Of a stretch of DNA of 64,000 bases, positions 17,619 through 25,873 are shown piece after piece. This stretch comes from Kutzneria sp044547355 (GTDB lineage: Bacteria > Actinomycetota > Actinomycetes > Mycobacteriales > Pseudonocardiaceae): NCBI RefSeq assembly GCF_044547355.1, contig NZ_JBIUAG010000011.1, positions 186,001-250,000 on the forward strand. The letters are read 5' to 3'. Position 1 is the stretch's first letter. Each line of letters starts with the position of its first letter. The position numbers and the translations under genes were made by a program. The notes beneath the pieces were generated by a model, which worked only from the letters and a program-made list of their open reading frames with translations, made no database searches and was not told where the DNA came from.

Positions 17619-18260
17619 ATGAGCGAAATGTCGGCGGAGACCGTCCTCACCACGACCAGGGCCGTGCGCAAGCGGCTGGACCTGTCCCGGCCCGTGGACC
17701 TGGCCGTGGTGAAGGAATGCCTCACCATCGCGCTACAGGCCCCCAGCGGCTCCAACCGCCAGGAATGGCAGTGGGTCGTCGTCACCGACGCCGAGCAGCG
17801 CGCCGCCATCGGCGACGTCTACCGGCGGGCCTGCAACGCCTACCTGGAGTCCGAACGCGCCGCCGGCAAGCTCTTCGCCGACGACCCCGAGCGCTCGGCC
17901 GTGCAGCAGCGCGTGCACTCCTCCGTGGCCGCCCTGGCCGACACCATGGGGCAGGTTCCCGTGTTGCTGATCCCGTGCATCCAGACCGGCGCCGACCTCC
18001 CCGAGGGCAACCAGGCCGGCGTGTGGGCCTCCCTGCTGCCCGCCGCCTGGAGCTTCATGCTCGCCGCCCGCACCCGCGGCCTCGGCACCGCGTGGACCAC
18101 CCTGCACCTGGCCTACGAGTCCGAGGTCGCCGACATCCTGGGCCTGCCCGCCGGCGTGCACCAGGCCGCCCTGATCCCCACCGCCTACTACACCGGCGCC
18201 GACTTCAAGCCGGCCCCGCGCCAGCCTCTGGACGAGGTCCTGCACGTCGACCGCTGGTGA
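17619..18260 (+). CDS. Nitroreductase-family FMN oxidoreductase
   Basis: A 213-residue enzyme of the nitroreductase fold. RAVRKRLDL at the N terminus and ALQAPSGSNRQEWQWVVVTD (FMN-binding RxR...SG region) are typical. Later LPAAWSFMLAARTRGLGTAWTTLHL and DILGLPAGVHQAALIPTAYYTG complete the family pattern. I chose the ATG at 17619 (GGGGA upstream); an open frame begins at 17577. It lies 60 bases after the molybdenum enzyme on the same strand and may be co-transcribed. Physiological substrate unknown. Confidence 0.85.
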   Translation: MSEMSAETVLTTTRAVRKRLDLSRPVDLAVVKECLTIALQAPSGSNRQEWQWVVVTDAEQRAAIGDVYRRACNAYLESERAAGKLFADDPERSAVQQRVHSSVAALADTMGQVPVLLIPCIQTGADLPEGNQAGVWASLLPAAWSFMLAARTRGLGTAWTTLHLAYESEVADILGLPAGVHQAALIPTAYYTGADFKPAPRQPLDEVLHVDRW

Positions 18261-18288
18261 CCCCGTCCGGTCAAAGCCCTTCCCTCGT

Positions 18289-19578
18289 TCACAGCGTCTC
18301 CGAGGCGGCCTCGAGGACCTCGTCGGTGCCGCGGTAGGCGTACAGGCCGTCGAGGAACTTCTTGCGCAGCGCGGGAACCTTGCTGGTGACGCTGAAGAAC
18401 GACCGCGCCGCGAACAGGGTCAGCCGGCCGGTCACCGGCTTGTAGAGCGGGTCCTTGCCGCTGGTTCCGTTGTTGTCCAACGACTCGGCGACCCGGGCGG
18501 CGCCGTACGGCAGCATCTCGGCCTCGTAGTCGCCGATGGCCTTGAGCAGCGGCTTCTCGCCACGGGCGGCGGCGGCCAGCTGGTGGCGGAGCAGGGCGGC
18601 GTCGCGCAGCGCGGTGTTCGCGCCCACGCCCTGGCCGGGCGTCATGGTGTGGATGGCGTCGCCGAGCAGGGTGATGGCGGTGGTCGGCCACGGGTCGACC
18701 GGGGTGGACGTGGCGATGCGCAGCGCGAACGCGGCGTCCGGATCGGACAGTTCGATCAGCTTGCGCAGCTTGGGATGCCAGTTGGCGGTGGCCCGCAGCG
18801 CGGTGTCGATCAGCTCGGCGCCGCGCTGCTTGTCCGTGCCTGCCGGGAAATGCTCGTGCGAGCTCCAGACGGACAGGTTGATGAAGTCGCGGGCGTTGTA
18901 CGCGTCGGAGCGGAACTCCATCACGTGCAGCATGCCGATCATGCCCTTGGTGCCGAAGATCAGCGACAGGCCGTTGCGGACGTGGTCGTCGAGCAGGGCC
19001 CGGGTCTGCGCGGTGAGGGCGGTCTTGGTGGCGATCGCGGTCACGCCGGTGTCGGCGATCTCGGCGTGCGGCAGGAACTGGCGGCGCACCGCCGAGCGGG
19101 TGCCGTCCGCGGCGACCAGCACGTCGCCGGTGGCCGAGGTGCCGTCGGCGAAGAAGGCGGTGACGGTGCCGTCGGGGTTCTGCTCGTAGCGGGTGAAGAC
19201 CTTGCCGAACTGAACGACGTCGTCCATGTCGGTGAACAGCACCTGGCGCAGGGTCGAGCGGGACACCGAGCGCTCGCTGTCCACGTCGTCGGTGTCGTTG
19301 CGCATCTCGAAGCTGGCGGTGGTGTGCAGGCGCTGGGTCAGGATGTTGAAGTGCCGCGGCGTCCGGGCGCAGGTGGCGACGAAGGTCTCGAACAGCTCCG
19401 GCGGCAGGCACTCCTTGAGCGCACGGTTGCCGGTGGGGTCGATGCCGACCCGGTAGCCGTAGAGGCCGTCGCTGCGGGAGCCGTAGCGCTCGTACACCGC
19501 GACCGAGACCCCGGACCGCTTGAGGCCGTGGGCCAGGGCCATGCCGCCGGTGCCGCCGCCGATGATCATCACATGCAT
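18289..19578 (-). CDS. FAD-dependent aromatic-ring monooxygenase (PHBH fold)
   Basis: A 429-residue group A flavoprotein monooxygenase. Motifs: dinucleotide-binding MIIGGGTGGMALAHGL, the DG motif region VLVAADGTRSAVRRQF, and the FAD pyrophosphate motif TLLGDAIHTMTPGQGVGAN. Such enzymes hydroxylate phenols, polyketides or antibiotics. It is transcribed divergently from a MarR-type regulator with a likely operator between them. That layout is typical of detoxification of an aromatic effector. Start at the ATG 19578; the frame is open for a further 177 codons upstream without coding similarity. Confidence 0.9.
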   Translation of the reverse strand: MHVMIIGGGTGGMALAHGLKRSGVSVAVYERYGSRSDGLYGYRVGIDPTGNRALKECLPPELFETFVATCARTPRHFNILTQRLHTTASFEMRNDTDDVDSERSVSRSTLRQVLFTDMDDVVQFGKVFTRYEQNPDGTVTAFFADGTSATGDVLVAADGTRSAVRRQFLPHAEIADTGVTAIATKTALTAQTRALLDDHVRNGLSLIFGTKGMIGMLHVMEFRSDAYNARDFINLSVWSSHEHFPAGTDKQRGAELIDTALRATANWHPKLRKLIELSDPDAAFALRIATSTPVDPWPTTAITLLGDAIHTMTPGQGVGANTALRDAALLRHQLAAAARGEKPLLKAIGDYEAEMLPYGAARVAESLDNNGTSGKDPLYKPVTGRLTLFAARSFFSVTSKVPALRKKFLDGLYAYRGTDEVLEAASETL

Positions 19579-19603
19579 GTGGACCACTTCTCTTGACTGC
19601 CAT

Positions 19604-19624
19604 GTATCTTGGTTATCGAGATAC
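19604..19624. promoter_or_regulatory. Likely MarR operator
   Basis: A 21-base dyad with arms GTATCT and AGATAC around a 9-base centre. MarR proteins commonly bind TATCTYG-type dyads. It lies in the 99-bp gap between the divergent monooxygenase and MarR genes, 26 bases from the monooxygenase start, and is AT-rich compared with the surroundings. Confidence 0.6.
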
Positions 19625-19677
19625 TTAGCATGCATGCGAGATGGCTTGATTGTCAAGCGAGTGGGTAGGGTGATCAC

Positions 19678-20148
19678 ATGTCGGATCCGGTGCTCGCCGA
19701 GTTGGGCCAGGCCACGCAGGACTATCAGGCCGCGGTCGAGGACTACGACCGCGAGACGGCGCGGCTGCTCGGCGTCAACGGCACCGACCAGCGGTGCCTG
19801 GAACTGCTGCTCGGCTCGGGCGAGCTCACCCCGCGCGAGCTCGCCGAGCGGCTCAACCTGACCACCGGGAGCGTCACGGTGATGCTCGACCGGCTGGAGA
19901 GACTGGCCCTGCTGGCCCGCGCGCCGCACCCCTCGGACCGGCGGAAGGTGACCGTGCGCATCACCGAGGACGGCGCGCGGCGCTGCCTGGATCTGCGCAT
20001 GCCGCTGATCGAGGAGGGTGGCCGCGAGGTGGCCGCGAAGTACGATGCCGCGCAGCTGGCGCTGGTGATCGACTTCCTGCGCACCGTCACCGACATCCAG
20101 CGGCGGCACGTGGACCGGCTACGCGACCAGCCCTCCCCGGGGCGGTGA
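19678..20148 (+). CDS. MarR-family transcriptional regulator
   Basis: A 156-residue winged-helix regulator. The recognition part is SGELTPRELAERLNLTTGSVTVMLDRLERLAL, followed by the wing APHPSDRRKVTVRITEDG. TAGGGT at 19666-19671 ends six bases before the ATG, suggesting a leaderless transcript. It probably represses the divergent FAD monooxygenase and itself through the dyad at 19604-19624 (inference). It ends one base from the convergent PIG-L gene. Confidence 0.9.
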   Translation: MSDPVLAELGQATQDYQAAVEDYDRETARLLGVNGTDQRCLELLLGSGELTPRELAERLNLTTGSVTVMLDRLERLALLARAPHPSDRRKVTVRITEDGARRCLDLRMPLIEEGGREVAAKYDAAQLALVIDFLRTVTDIQRRHVDRLRDQPSPGR

Positions 20149-20149
20149 T

Positions 20150-20971
20150 TCAGCGCAGCCCGGCGAACAGGTCGTCCTCGGGGATGGGCGCGCCGGTGGT
20201 GTCGTGGGCGCGGATGTAGGTCTCCGTGGTGAAGACCCGCGCGTAGACCTCGGCCGGCAGCTTGCTGGTCATCGCGCTGGCCAGCTGGCTGACGTGGGAG
20301 TGCAACGCGAGCCGCTTCTGCTCGACGAACTCGCTGACGTCGACGGTTGTCGTGGTGCGCGCGTCGATGTCGGCCCAGCGCTGCAACGTCTCCTGGCCGA
20401 ACGGGGGCCTGGGCATGCCGAGCTGCGCGAGTTCGTCGAAGATGCGGTTCCACTGCGCGGCGCCGTTGGCCTTGTAGTACAGCTTCGCCGGAATCCCGGT
20501 GGACTCGGTGGCCATCGTCGCGATGCGCGCCGCGTGCACGTGATCCGGGTGCTGGTAAGGACTTTCCGGGTCGTAGGTGACGACCACCTGCGGCCGGTAG
20601 CGCTCGATGAGGGCGGCCACCCGCGCGGCGGCCGTCTCGGCCGGCACGTTGCAGAACACGTCAGGGCGGTGCTTGTCCTCCCAGTTCACCATGCCCGAAT
20701 CGTGGTAGCCGAGCAGTTCGAGGTCGGTGACCTCCAGGTGCTTGACGGCGTTGCGGAGCTCGCCGATCCGCGTCGCGGCGACCTCCTGCGGATCATGGCC
20801 CTCGGCGCCCGGCTTCGCGCCGTTCAACGCGTCGCCCAGCTCGCCGTTCGTGCAGGTCACGACGACGGTGCGGACTCCTTCCCGCGCGTAGCGGGCCAGG
20901 ATGCCGCCGGTGCTGGTCGACTCGTCGTCCGGATGGGCGTGCACCGCCACCAGCGTGAGGTCGTACGACAC
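20150..20971 (-). CDS. PIG-L (LmbE-like) zinc deacetylase or amidase
   Basis: A 273-residue zinc hydrolase of the family containing mycothiol enzymes MshB and Mca. It has the zinc motif AHPDDE near the N terminus and the second motif HPDHVHA. The insert NGELGDALNGAKPGAEGHDPQEVAATR is also typical. GTG start with GGGAG upstream. I cannot tell from sequence whether it acts on mycothiol S-conjugates, a mycothiol precursor or another N-acetyl sugar. It is 12 bases downstream of the deazaflavin oxidoreductase gene on the same strand, so may be the last gene of that operon. Confidence 0.85.
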   Translation of the reverse strand: MSYDLTLVAVHAHPDDESTSTGGILARYAREGVRTVVVTCTNGELGDALNGAKPGAEGHDPQEVAATRIGELRNAVKHLEVTDLELLGYHDSGMVNWEDKHRPDVFCNVPAETAAARVAALIERYRPQVVVTYDPESPYQHPDHVHAARIATMATESTGIPAKLYYKANGAAQWNRIFDELAQLGMPRPPFGQETLQRWADIDARTTTTVDVSEFVEQKRLALHSHVSQLASAMTSKLPAEVYARVFTTETYIRAHDTTGAPIPEDDLFAGLR

Positions 20972-20983
20972 GGGAACTCCCTG

Positions 20984-21454
20984 CTAGACGAGACGGAAGA
21001 CGGCCACCTGGTCGAGGTGGTCGCGGATCTCCTCGGCCGGGGCGTCCTTGGGGAAGGGCCACATGTTGGGCCCGCCGGCGCCGCGCAGACGAACGACGTT
21101 GCCCAGATAGGTGTGCAGCGCGGTGACGGCCTCGTCGCCGTCGACCTGAGTGGCGGTGTAGTCGGCCGGGTCGTCGCCCTCGACGGTGCAGCGGCCGGCG
21201 GCGGCCAGGTTGGCGGCCCAGTCGCGGCTCCGGCTCGGCGAACACAGGTAGCGCCGGTCGCCGAGCTTCGTGATGGCGATGGGCACCGGCCGGGGTTCGC
21301 CGCTGACGCGGCCGGGGATGGTGACGACCCGCAGCACGTGGCTGCCGTCGACGTACGGCTGCGGGTCCATCTCCCGGAATCGGGCGACCATCCCGGCGTT
21401 CACCTCGCGCTGGCTCTTGTCCTCGGTCGAAGCCGTCGGTCGAGGTCGCGTCAC
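20984..21454 (-). CDS. Deazaflavin-dependent (F420) oxidoreductase family protein
   Basis: A 156-residue single-domain split-barrel protein of the Ddn type. The family pattern is VLRVVTIPGRVSGEPRPVPIAITKLGDRRYLCSPSRSRDWAANL, with basic residues for the F420 phosphate. The GTG start overlaps the stop of the upstream membrane-protein gene by four bases (GTGA), so translation is coupled. Substrate unknown; quinones, nitro-compounds or fatty acids are used by relatives. Its fusion into the regulator/protease/membrane-protein operon is described among the findings. Confidence 0.78.
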   Translation of the reverse strand: MTRPRPTASTEDKSQREVNAGMVARFREMDPQPYVDGSHVLRVVTIPGRVSGEPRPVPIAITKLGDRRYLCSPSRSRDWAANLAAAGRCTVEGDDPADYTATQVDGDEAVTALHTYLGNVVRLRGAGGPNMWPFPKDAPAEEIRDHLDQVAVFRLV

Positions 21455-22602
21455 TGGGAAGCCCCTTCTGTGCTGAGTTGGTCTGGTCCGAGTTTGCCAA
21501 CCGCGGTCGACAGCGCCACCAGCTGGCGGACGTCGTCGTTGAGGTCCTCGGTCTCCGGCCGGGCCACGGCCAGCGCCGAGGTGCCGACCGGCCGCCCCGC
21601 CGCGTGCGCGTCCAGGGCCAGCTGAAGCTGGGCGGCCAGGACGCTCGGGGCGGCGAGATCGAGGGTGGGATCGGCCTCCCGCGACTGCGCCAGATACGGG
21701 CTGATGCGCACCAGGCCGTCCCGGCACTCGATCACGCGGCGGTAGTAGCGGCCGTGCACCGCGCGGGGATCGACGAGATCCCAGCGGCGGCGCGGAATCC
21801 GTTCGAGGGCGTATTCGGGATAGGCCAGGTGCAGCTTGGTCCACAATGGACCGAGGCGGTGGTAGTCGGCCATGTGCCGCAGCCACAGGCGGGCGGCGAC
21901 CAGTCGCGTCGCGGTTCCCGGATAGCAGACGCCGACGAGGAAGATGATGATTCCCACCGCGACCATCAGCACCAGCACCAAGGAGAGCGGCGCCGGGGCC
22001 TTGCCGCCGGCCCAGTTGAGCACGGTGGTCACCGCGCGGCCCGCGCTGCCCGCCGCGGTCAGGCCGAGGCCGACCGCCATCACGATCAGCCCGTGCCGCA
22101 ACCGGGTGTGCGCGATCCGGGCGTAGCGCACCGCCCACCGGGACGAGACGGCCAGCGCGTACACCAGATACAGCCCGGCCAGCAGGAAGAACCCCGCGCT
22201 CCAGCTGTCCCGCGGGTTGCCCATCCCGAACCCGTCGCCGTTCACGTTCGGGATGACCACCAGCAGCGTCATCGCGACCAGAACCGCCGCCAGGGCAACG
22301 CCTTCCCGCCTGATCCGCCGCGTCCCGCCGGTCGCCGCCGACAACAGGAAGAAGCACATCAGGCTGTAGCAGCCCCCGGTCGTGAACAGATTCTCCACCA
22401 GCACCAGATAGCCGGGCGGCAGCGAACGGCTCATCAGCGCCACCACGGGCTGCGAACCCAGCACGAACTCCATCACGAAGCACGCGACGGTCGCGACCAC
22501 CGCCCGCAGCGGCAGATCCCGCGGATGGCCGATCAGCTGATAGACGTTCCACAGCAAGGCGAACGTGATGATCGCCGCGCCGACCCAGACCAAAACAGTC
22601 AC
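21451..22602 (-). CDS. MAB_1171c-like integral membrane protein (DUF6545 type)
   Basis: A 383-residue protein with about seven transmembrane helices in residues 1-235 and a soluble C-terminal region. The latter includes RLWLRHMADYHRLGPLWTKLHLAYPEYAL, the region I recognise as typical of the MAB_1171c/DUF6545 family. In actinomycetes this family is repeatedly encoded next to an HTH regulator and an ImmA/IrrE-type peptidase, exactly as here. Biochemical role unknown; transporter or sensor functions have only been guessed. The ATG start is 76 bases after the peptidase gene. Confidence 0.75.
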   Translation of the reverse strand: MTVLVWVGAAIITFALLWNVYQLIGHPRDLPLRAVVATVACFVMEFVLGSQPVVALMSRSLPPGYLVLVENLFTTGGCYSLMCFFLLSAATGGTRRIRREGVALAAVLVAMTLLVVIPNVNGDGFGMGNPRDSWSAGFFLLAGLYLVYALAVSSRWAVRYARIAHTRLRHGLIVMAVGLGLTAAGSAGRAVTTVLNWAGGKAPAPLSLVLVLMVAVGIIIFLVGVCYPGTATRLVAARLWLRHMADYHRLGPLWTKLHLAYPEYALERIPRRRWDLVDPRAVHGRYYRRVIECRDGLVRISPYLAQSREADPTLDLAAPSVLAAQLQLALDAHAAGRPVGTSALAVARPETEDLNDDVRQLVALSTAVGKLGPDQLSTEGASQ

Positions 22603-22678
22603 AGTCCCACCTCGCTGGCGCTCGGCGAGTCTGCGACCAAAAGCGCCGCTGCGCTGAATGGTGCCCTCGCAAGCTCGG

Positions 22679-23194
22679 TCACAGCCACCCCTGTCGGTCG
22701 CCCAGCGCGTGCCGCATGTGCCGGTCGGCGCCGGTCCGCGAGCTGGGCGGCACGCTGTAGTTGATCACCGCGGCCCACTCCAGGATGATCGAGGCGACCA
22801 GTTCGGCCTCGCGCTCGTGGGTGTCGTCGTAGGAGGTCCGGCGCAGCGCCCGGCGCACCGCCTCCGGCGAGAGGTCCGGGTAGAGGTCCCGCAGCAGGTC
22901 GTCGTCCTGCTCGTCACTGGCGTGATCGGCCAGCATGTGCCCGAGCTCGTGCAGGATGATGTGGTCCTGGTGGCTCTTGGTGGTCTCGCTCTGGTACAGG
23001 ATGTAGTCCACCGTGTTGGTGGCGATCCACACGCCGAACGGCCCGGGCACGGGAATGGGATGGGCCAGCAGGCGAATCTCCCGGCCGCGCTCCGCGCCGA
23101 ACTGCCGGCACAGCTCGGCCACGTCCAGCGGCGGGCGGACATCCAGCTGCCGCAACAGTTTCCGGCAACGACGGCGTAGATCGTGCTTGCGCAT
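22679..23194 (-). CDS. ImmA/IrrE-family metallopeptidase
   Basis: A 171-residue zinc protease-like protein with HELGH at residues 82-86 and a downstream HEREAELVASI helix supplying the third ligand. The domain is the one found in ImmA, which cleaves a phage repressor, and IrrE/PprI, which cleaves DdrO after radiation damage. By analogy it may cut the EspR-like regulator encoded just upstream (inference). I chose the ATG at 23194 because GGGAG lies five bases before it; a GTG two codons earlier is possible. It is 39 bases downstream of the regulator gene. Confidence 0.8.
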   Translation of the reverse strand: MRKHDLRRRCRKLLRQLDVRPPLDVAELCRQFGAERGREIRLLAHPIPVPGPFGVWIATNTVDYILYQSETTKSHQDHIILHELGHMLADHASDEQDDDLLRDLYPDLSPEAVRRALRRTSYDDTHEREAELVASIILEWAAVINYSVPPSSRTGADRHMRHALGDRQGWL

Positions 23195-23233
23195 CAACAC
23201 TCCCGCGCGACAGGGGGCAACGGCGGGCGCACG

Positions 23234-23689
23234 TCAGCCCTCCGTGCGTTTCTGCTCGGCCTGCTGCTCGCGCCACACCACGTCGAGCAGGTTCTCCACC
23301 AGTTGGCGGCGGTCCGGGGTGAGCTCGCCGGCCCGCATCGCGATCGCCCGTCCCCTGCTGGCGTCGGCCAGCTCGGTCAGCCGCCGCTGCTCGGCCCGCA
23401 ACGCCGCCAGCTGCTGGTTGACGCGGTCGGCCACCTCGTTGTCGAAGAAGTAGGCCGGCGGCACACCGAAGAAGTCGGCAAGGGCCTGGAGGTGCTTGAA
23501 CGTCGGGTTGTCCCGTTTTCCCTTGCGGAGCTGCCAGATGTAGCTCTGGGAGATGACGACCCCTCGCGAGGAGATGGTGGCCGCGACCTCCTCGTAGCTG
23601 AACTCCTGGCCGGTGCGCCTGCGCACCGTGTCGAACAGGTGGTCCAGCTTGTCGGCCAGGCTCTGCGGCTGCTTGCCCCGCGTGGTCAT
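23234..23689 (-). CDS. EspR-like XRE-family DNA-binding regulator
   Basis: A 151-residue protein with an N-terminal XRE helix-turn-helix (about 25-80). LADKLDHLFDTVRRRTGQEF and the later RKGKRDNPTFKHLQALADFF closely resemble Mycobacterium EspR, a nucleoid-associated regulator. The C-terminal half (80-150) is charged and helical, probably for dimerisation. The ATG at 23689 has GGGAGG five bases upstream. It is the first gene of the peptidase/membrane-protein/deazaflavin operon and probably regulates it. The 575-bp region upstream (23690-24264) is otherwise nearly gene-free. Confidence 0.85.
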   Translation of the reverse strand: MTTRGKQPQSLADKLDHLFDTVRRRTGQEFSYEEVAATISSRGVVISQSYIWQLRKGKRDNPTFKHLQALADFFGVPPAYFFDNEVADRVNQQLAALRAEQRRLTELADASRGRAIAMRAGELTPDRRQLVENLLDVVWREQQAEQKRTEG

Positions 23690-23984
23690 GACGGCCTCCC
23701 ACATCGCCCATCCGGCGCGCACCGGATGTGGCCCACGAGCCGCGCGGTGTCACGCCGGCACCGTGATCGAGCCCCCATGGGGTCGACGGTAACAGTCCGT
23801 GTCACGGCGGATCAACTCATGCGAAGGACGCGGACGGTCGGGATCTACGGCTGGGTCCATGCCACTCGGCGGCCGATCCGGACCTGGGCGAGGCCGGGAA
23901 ATCCGCCTGGTCACGGGATTCGGCCAGCTCACCCGCTGTCGGTCCGCCGCGCTCCATAGGCTGAGAAAAATGGCAGACCGAGGC

Positions 23985-24013
23985 TTGAGCTTCGCTTCCG
24001 TCTATGCCATAGT
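23985..24013 (+). promoter_or_regulatory. Consensus-like promoter in the gap upstream of the EspR-like operon
   Basis: TTGAGC (23985-23990) and CATAGT (24008-24013) are spaced by 17 bases and read rightward, away from the EspR-like operon. An ATG follows six bases later at 24020, the spacing of a leaderless gene. The surrounding 23690-24264 region has lower coding bias than the neighbours and holds no recognised gene. Confidence 0.4.
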
Positions 24014-24019
24014 CGCGCC

Positions 24020-24325
24020 ATGACCGGTTTCGCCCGGTCAGTCGGAAACCGGTCGGCGAGTTCGCGGATCGACCTGGGGGAATGGTGCGGCAGCCGTCTG
24101 GGGGGATGGGCTTGTCACGGCAGATCTTTCGATGTGGTCATCCGCGTGGGCGCCGGTCCGTCCGGTGACCGGGCGGCCCCGGCTGGCCGCCGCCACGAGT
24201 CGCGGAGTCGGATTCCCGAGGTTAGAGGGGTGCCTCGGGCATCCGGCTCCGCGGCGCGGCCGGGTCAGGCCCGGCCGAAGCGCATGGCGCGGTCGGCCAC
24301 CGGGGTCAGGCTCAGGTCGAGGTAG
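24020..24325 (+). CDS. Possible small leaderless protein, unrecognised
   Basis: A 101-codon open frame placed exactly six bases after the promoter-like sequence at 23985-24013. It starts MTGFARSVGNRSASS, is arginine-rich (about 20 percent) and has no domain I recognise. Third-position GC is lower than in neighbouring genes and the last 60 bases overlap the end of the convergent monooxygenase. It may therefore be a non-coding RNA or chance frame. Confidence 0.22.
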   Translation: MTGFARSVGNRSASSRIDLGEWCGSRLGGWACHGRSFDVVIRVGAGPSGDRAAPAGRRHESRSRIPEVRGVPRASGSAARPGQARPKRMARSATGVRLRSR

Positions 24326-25716
24326 TCGAGGATGTAGTTCTGCCGGGTCCGCCACGGGCGGCGGGATCCCTGTTTGGGCAACACGTTCTCGGCCCGCTTG
24401 ATGTAGCCGGAGGTCAGGTCCAGGATCGGCCGGCCGCCGCCGGCGTCGCCGGCGGTCAGGGTCGGCGTGCAGACGGTGTAGCGGCCGCGGTCCATGTGGT
24501 TGAGCAGCCGGCAGACGTAGCGGGAGGTCAGGTCGGCGCGCAACGTCCAGGAGTTGTTGGTGTAGCCGATACACCAGGCCAGATTGGGCACGCCGCCGAA
24601 CATCATTCCCTTGTAGACGGTGGCATCGCCCGGCTCGATCCGGCGGCCGTCCACGGTGATCGCCAGCCCACCCATGGCCACCATCTTCAGGCCGGTGGCG
24701 GTGACGATGATGTCGGCCGGCAGCTCGCGGCCGGACCGCAGGCGCAGGCCGTCCGGGGTGAAAGTGTCGATGTGGTCGGTGACGATGCTGGCCTGCTTGT
24801 GCCGCAACGCCTTGAACAGGTCGCCGTCCGGCACCAGGCACAGCCGCTGGTCCCAGACGTTGTAGCTGGGCGCGAAATGCGGGTCGACCGGCACGGCGTC
24901 GCCCAGCGCGGTTGCGGCCGCCTCGCGCAGCTTTGTGGCCGCCCGCTTGGGGAAACGGCGCACCAGTTGGTAGAAGTACGCGCCCAGCACCACGTTCTTG
25001 GCCCGGGCGACGCGGTGGGCCAGGTGCTCGGGCAGCACCTCGCGGATCTTGTTGGCCAGCTCGTCCCGCTCCGGCCGGGCCACCAGGTAGCTGGGCGAGC
25101 GCTGCACCATGGTGACGTGCGCGGCCTTGTCGGTCATCGCCGGCACCAGCGTCACGGCGGTCGCGCCGCTGCCGATCACGACCACGTTCTTGCCGGTGTA
25201 GTCCAGGTCCTGCGGCCAGAACTGGGGGTGCACGACCGTGCCGCGGAAGCTGTCCTGGCCCGGGAACTCGACGACGTGCCCCCGGTCGTAGCTGTAGTAG
25301 CCGCTGCACAGATAAAGGAAGTTGCAGGTGAGGGTGACGGGCTGGCCGTCGTGCACGGCCGTCACGATCCAGCGAGCGTCCTTTGTGGACCATGAGGCGG
25401 CGGTGACCTTGTGCCCGAACCGGATCTTCCGGTCGATGCCGTTGACCGCCGCGGTGTCGCGCACGTACCGCAGGATCGACGGGCCGTCGGCGATGGCCTG
25501 CGGGTTGGGCCAGGGCCGAAAGGGGTAGCCGAGGGTGAACATGTCCGAATCGGAGCGAATGCCCGGATAGCGGAACAGGTCCCAGGTGCCGCCGATCGTG
25601 TCGCGCGCCTCGAGGATCGTGTACGTCCGGCGCGGCGCCCGGGTGTGCAGCCGATAGGCCGCGTTCACCCCGGACAGGCCGGCGCCGACGATCAGGACGT
25701 CGACATGTGCGGTCAT
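24265..25716 (-). CDS. Flavin-containing / Baeyer-Villiger-type monooxygenase (EthA-like)
   Basis: A 483-residue FAD and NADPH-dependent monooxygenase that would oxidise ketones or sulfur compounds. It has the N-terminal FAD motif VLIVGAGLSGVNAAY, the NADPH motif VVVIGSGATAVTLVPA, and FRGTVVHPQFWP, the fingerprint FxGxxxHxxxW. Overall arrangement and the ending YILDYLDLSLTPVADRAMRFGRA resemble EthA of Mycobacterium. The ATG at 25716 has GGGAG upstream. It diverges from an acyl-CoA-dehydrogenase-like gene, 157 bases apart. Confidence 0.9.
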   Translation of the reverse strand: MTAHVDVLIVGAGLSGVNAAYRLHTRAPRRTYTILEARDTIGGTWDLFRYPGIRSDSDMFTLGYPFRPWPNPQAIADGPSILRYVRDTAAVNGIDRKIRFGHKVTAASWSTKDARWIVTAVHDGQPVTLTCNFLYLCSGYYSYDRGHVVEFPGQDSFRGTVVHPQFWPQDLDYTGKNVVVIGSGATAVTLVPAMTDKAAHVTMVQRSPSYLVARPERDELANKIREVLPEHLAHRVARAKNVVLGAYFYQLVRRFPKRAATKLREAAATALGDAVPVDPHFAPSYNVWDQRLCLVPDGDLFKALRHKQASIVTDHIDTFTPDGLRLRSGRELPADIIVTATGLKMVAMGGLAITVDGRRIEPGDATVYKGMMFGGVPNLAWCIGYTNNSWTLRADLTSRYVCRLLNHMDRGRYTVCTPTLTAGDAGGGRPILDLTSGYIKRAENVLPKQGSRRPWRTRQNYILDYLDLSLTPVADRAMRFGRA

Positions 25717-25808
25717 CGGCCACTCCCTCGCCCGCCGTGGTCTCCCGTCACGCACGGTACCGCCATTTCGCCGGCCGGCGCGGGCCGCTGTTCGGGGGCG
25801 TCCGCCGG

Positions 25809-25837
25809 TTGACACGACCGGCCGGCGGTAAGAATAT
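25809..25837 (+). promoter_or_regulatory. Promoter of the ACAD-like / LLM / HxlR gene set
   Basis: A perfect TTGACA (25809-25814) is followed after 17 bases by GAATAT (25832-25837). Direct TGAACCG repeats occur at 25838-25844 and 25855-25861, positions suited to binding of a regulator such as the HxlR protein encoded downstream (inference). GGGAGG precedes the ATG at 25874. Confidence 0.55.
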
Positions 25838-25873
25838 TGAACCGGTAAGGGAACTGAACCGCCGGGAGGGCGC

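Noticed and set aside
20984..23689. Classic type II toxin-antitoxin pair
   Set aside because: The XRE and HELGH proteins are followed by a seven-helix membrane protein and the regulator comes first with an EspR-like C terminus; sizes and order fit an EspR/ImmA-type cassette better.
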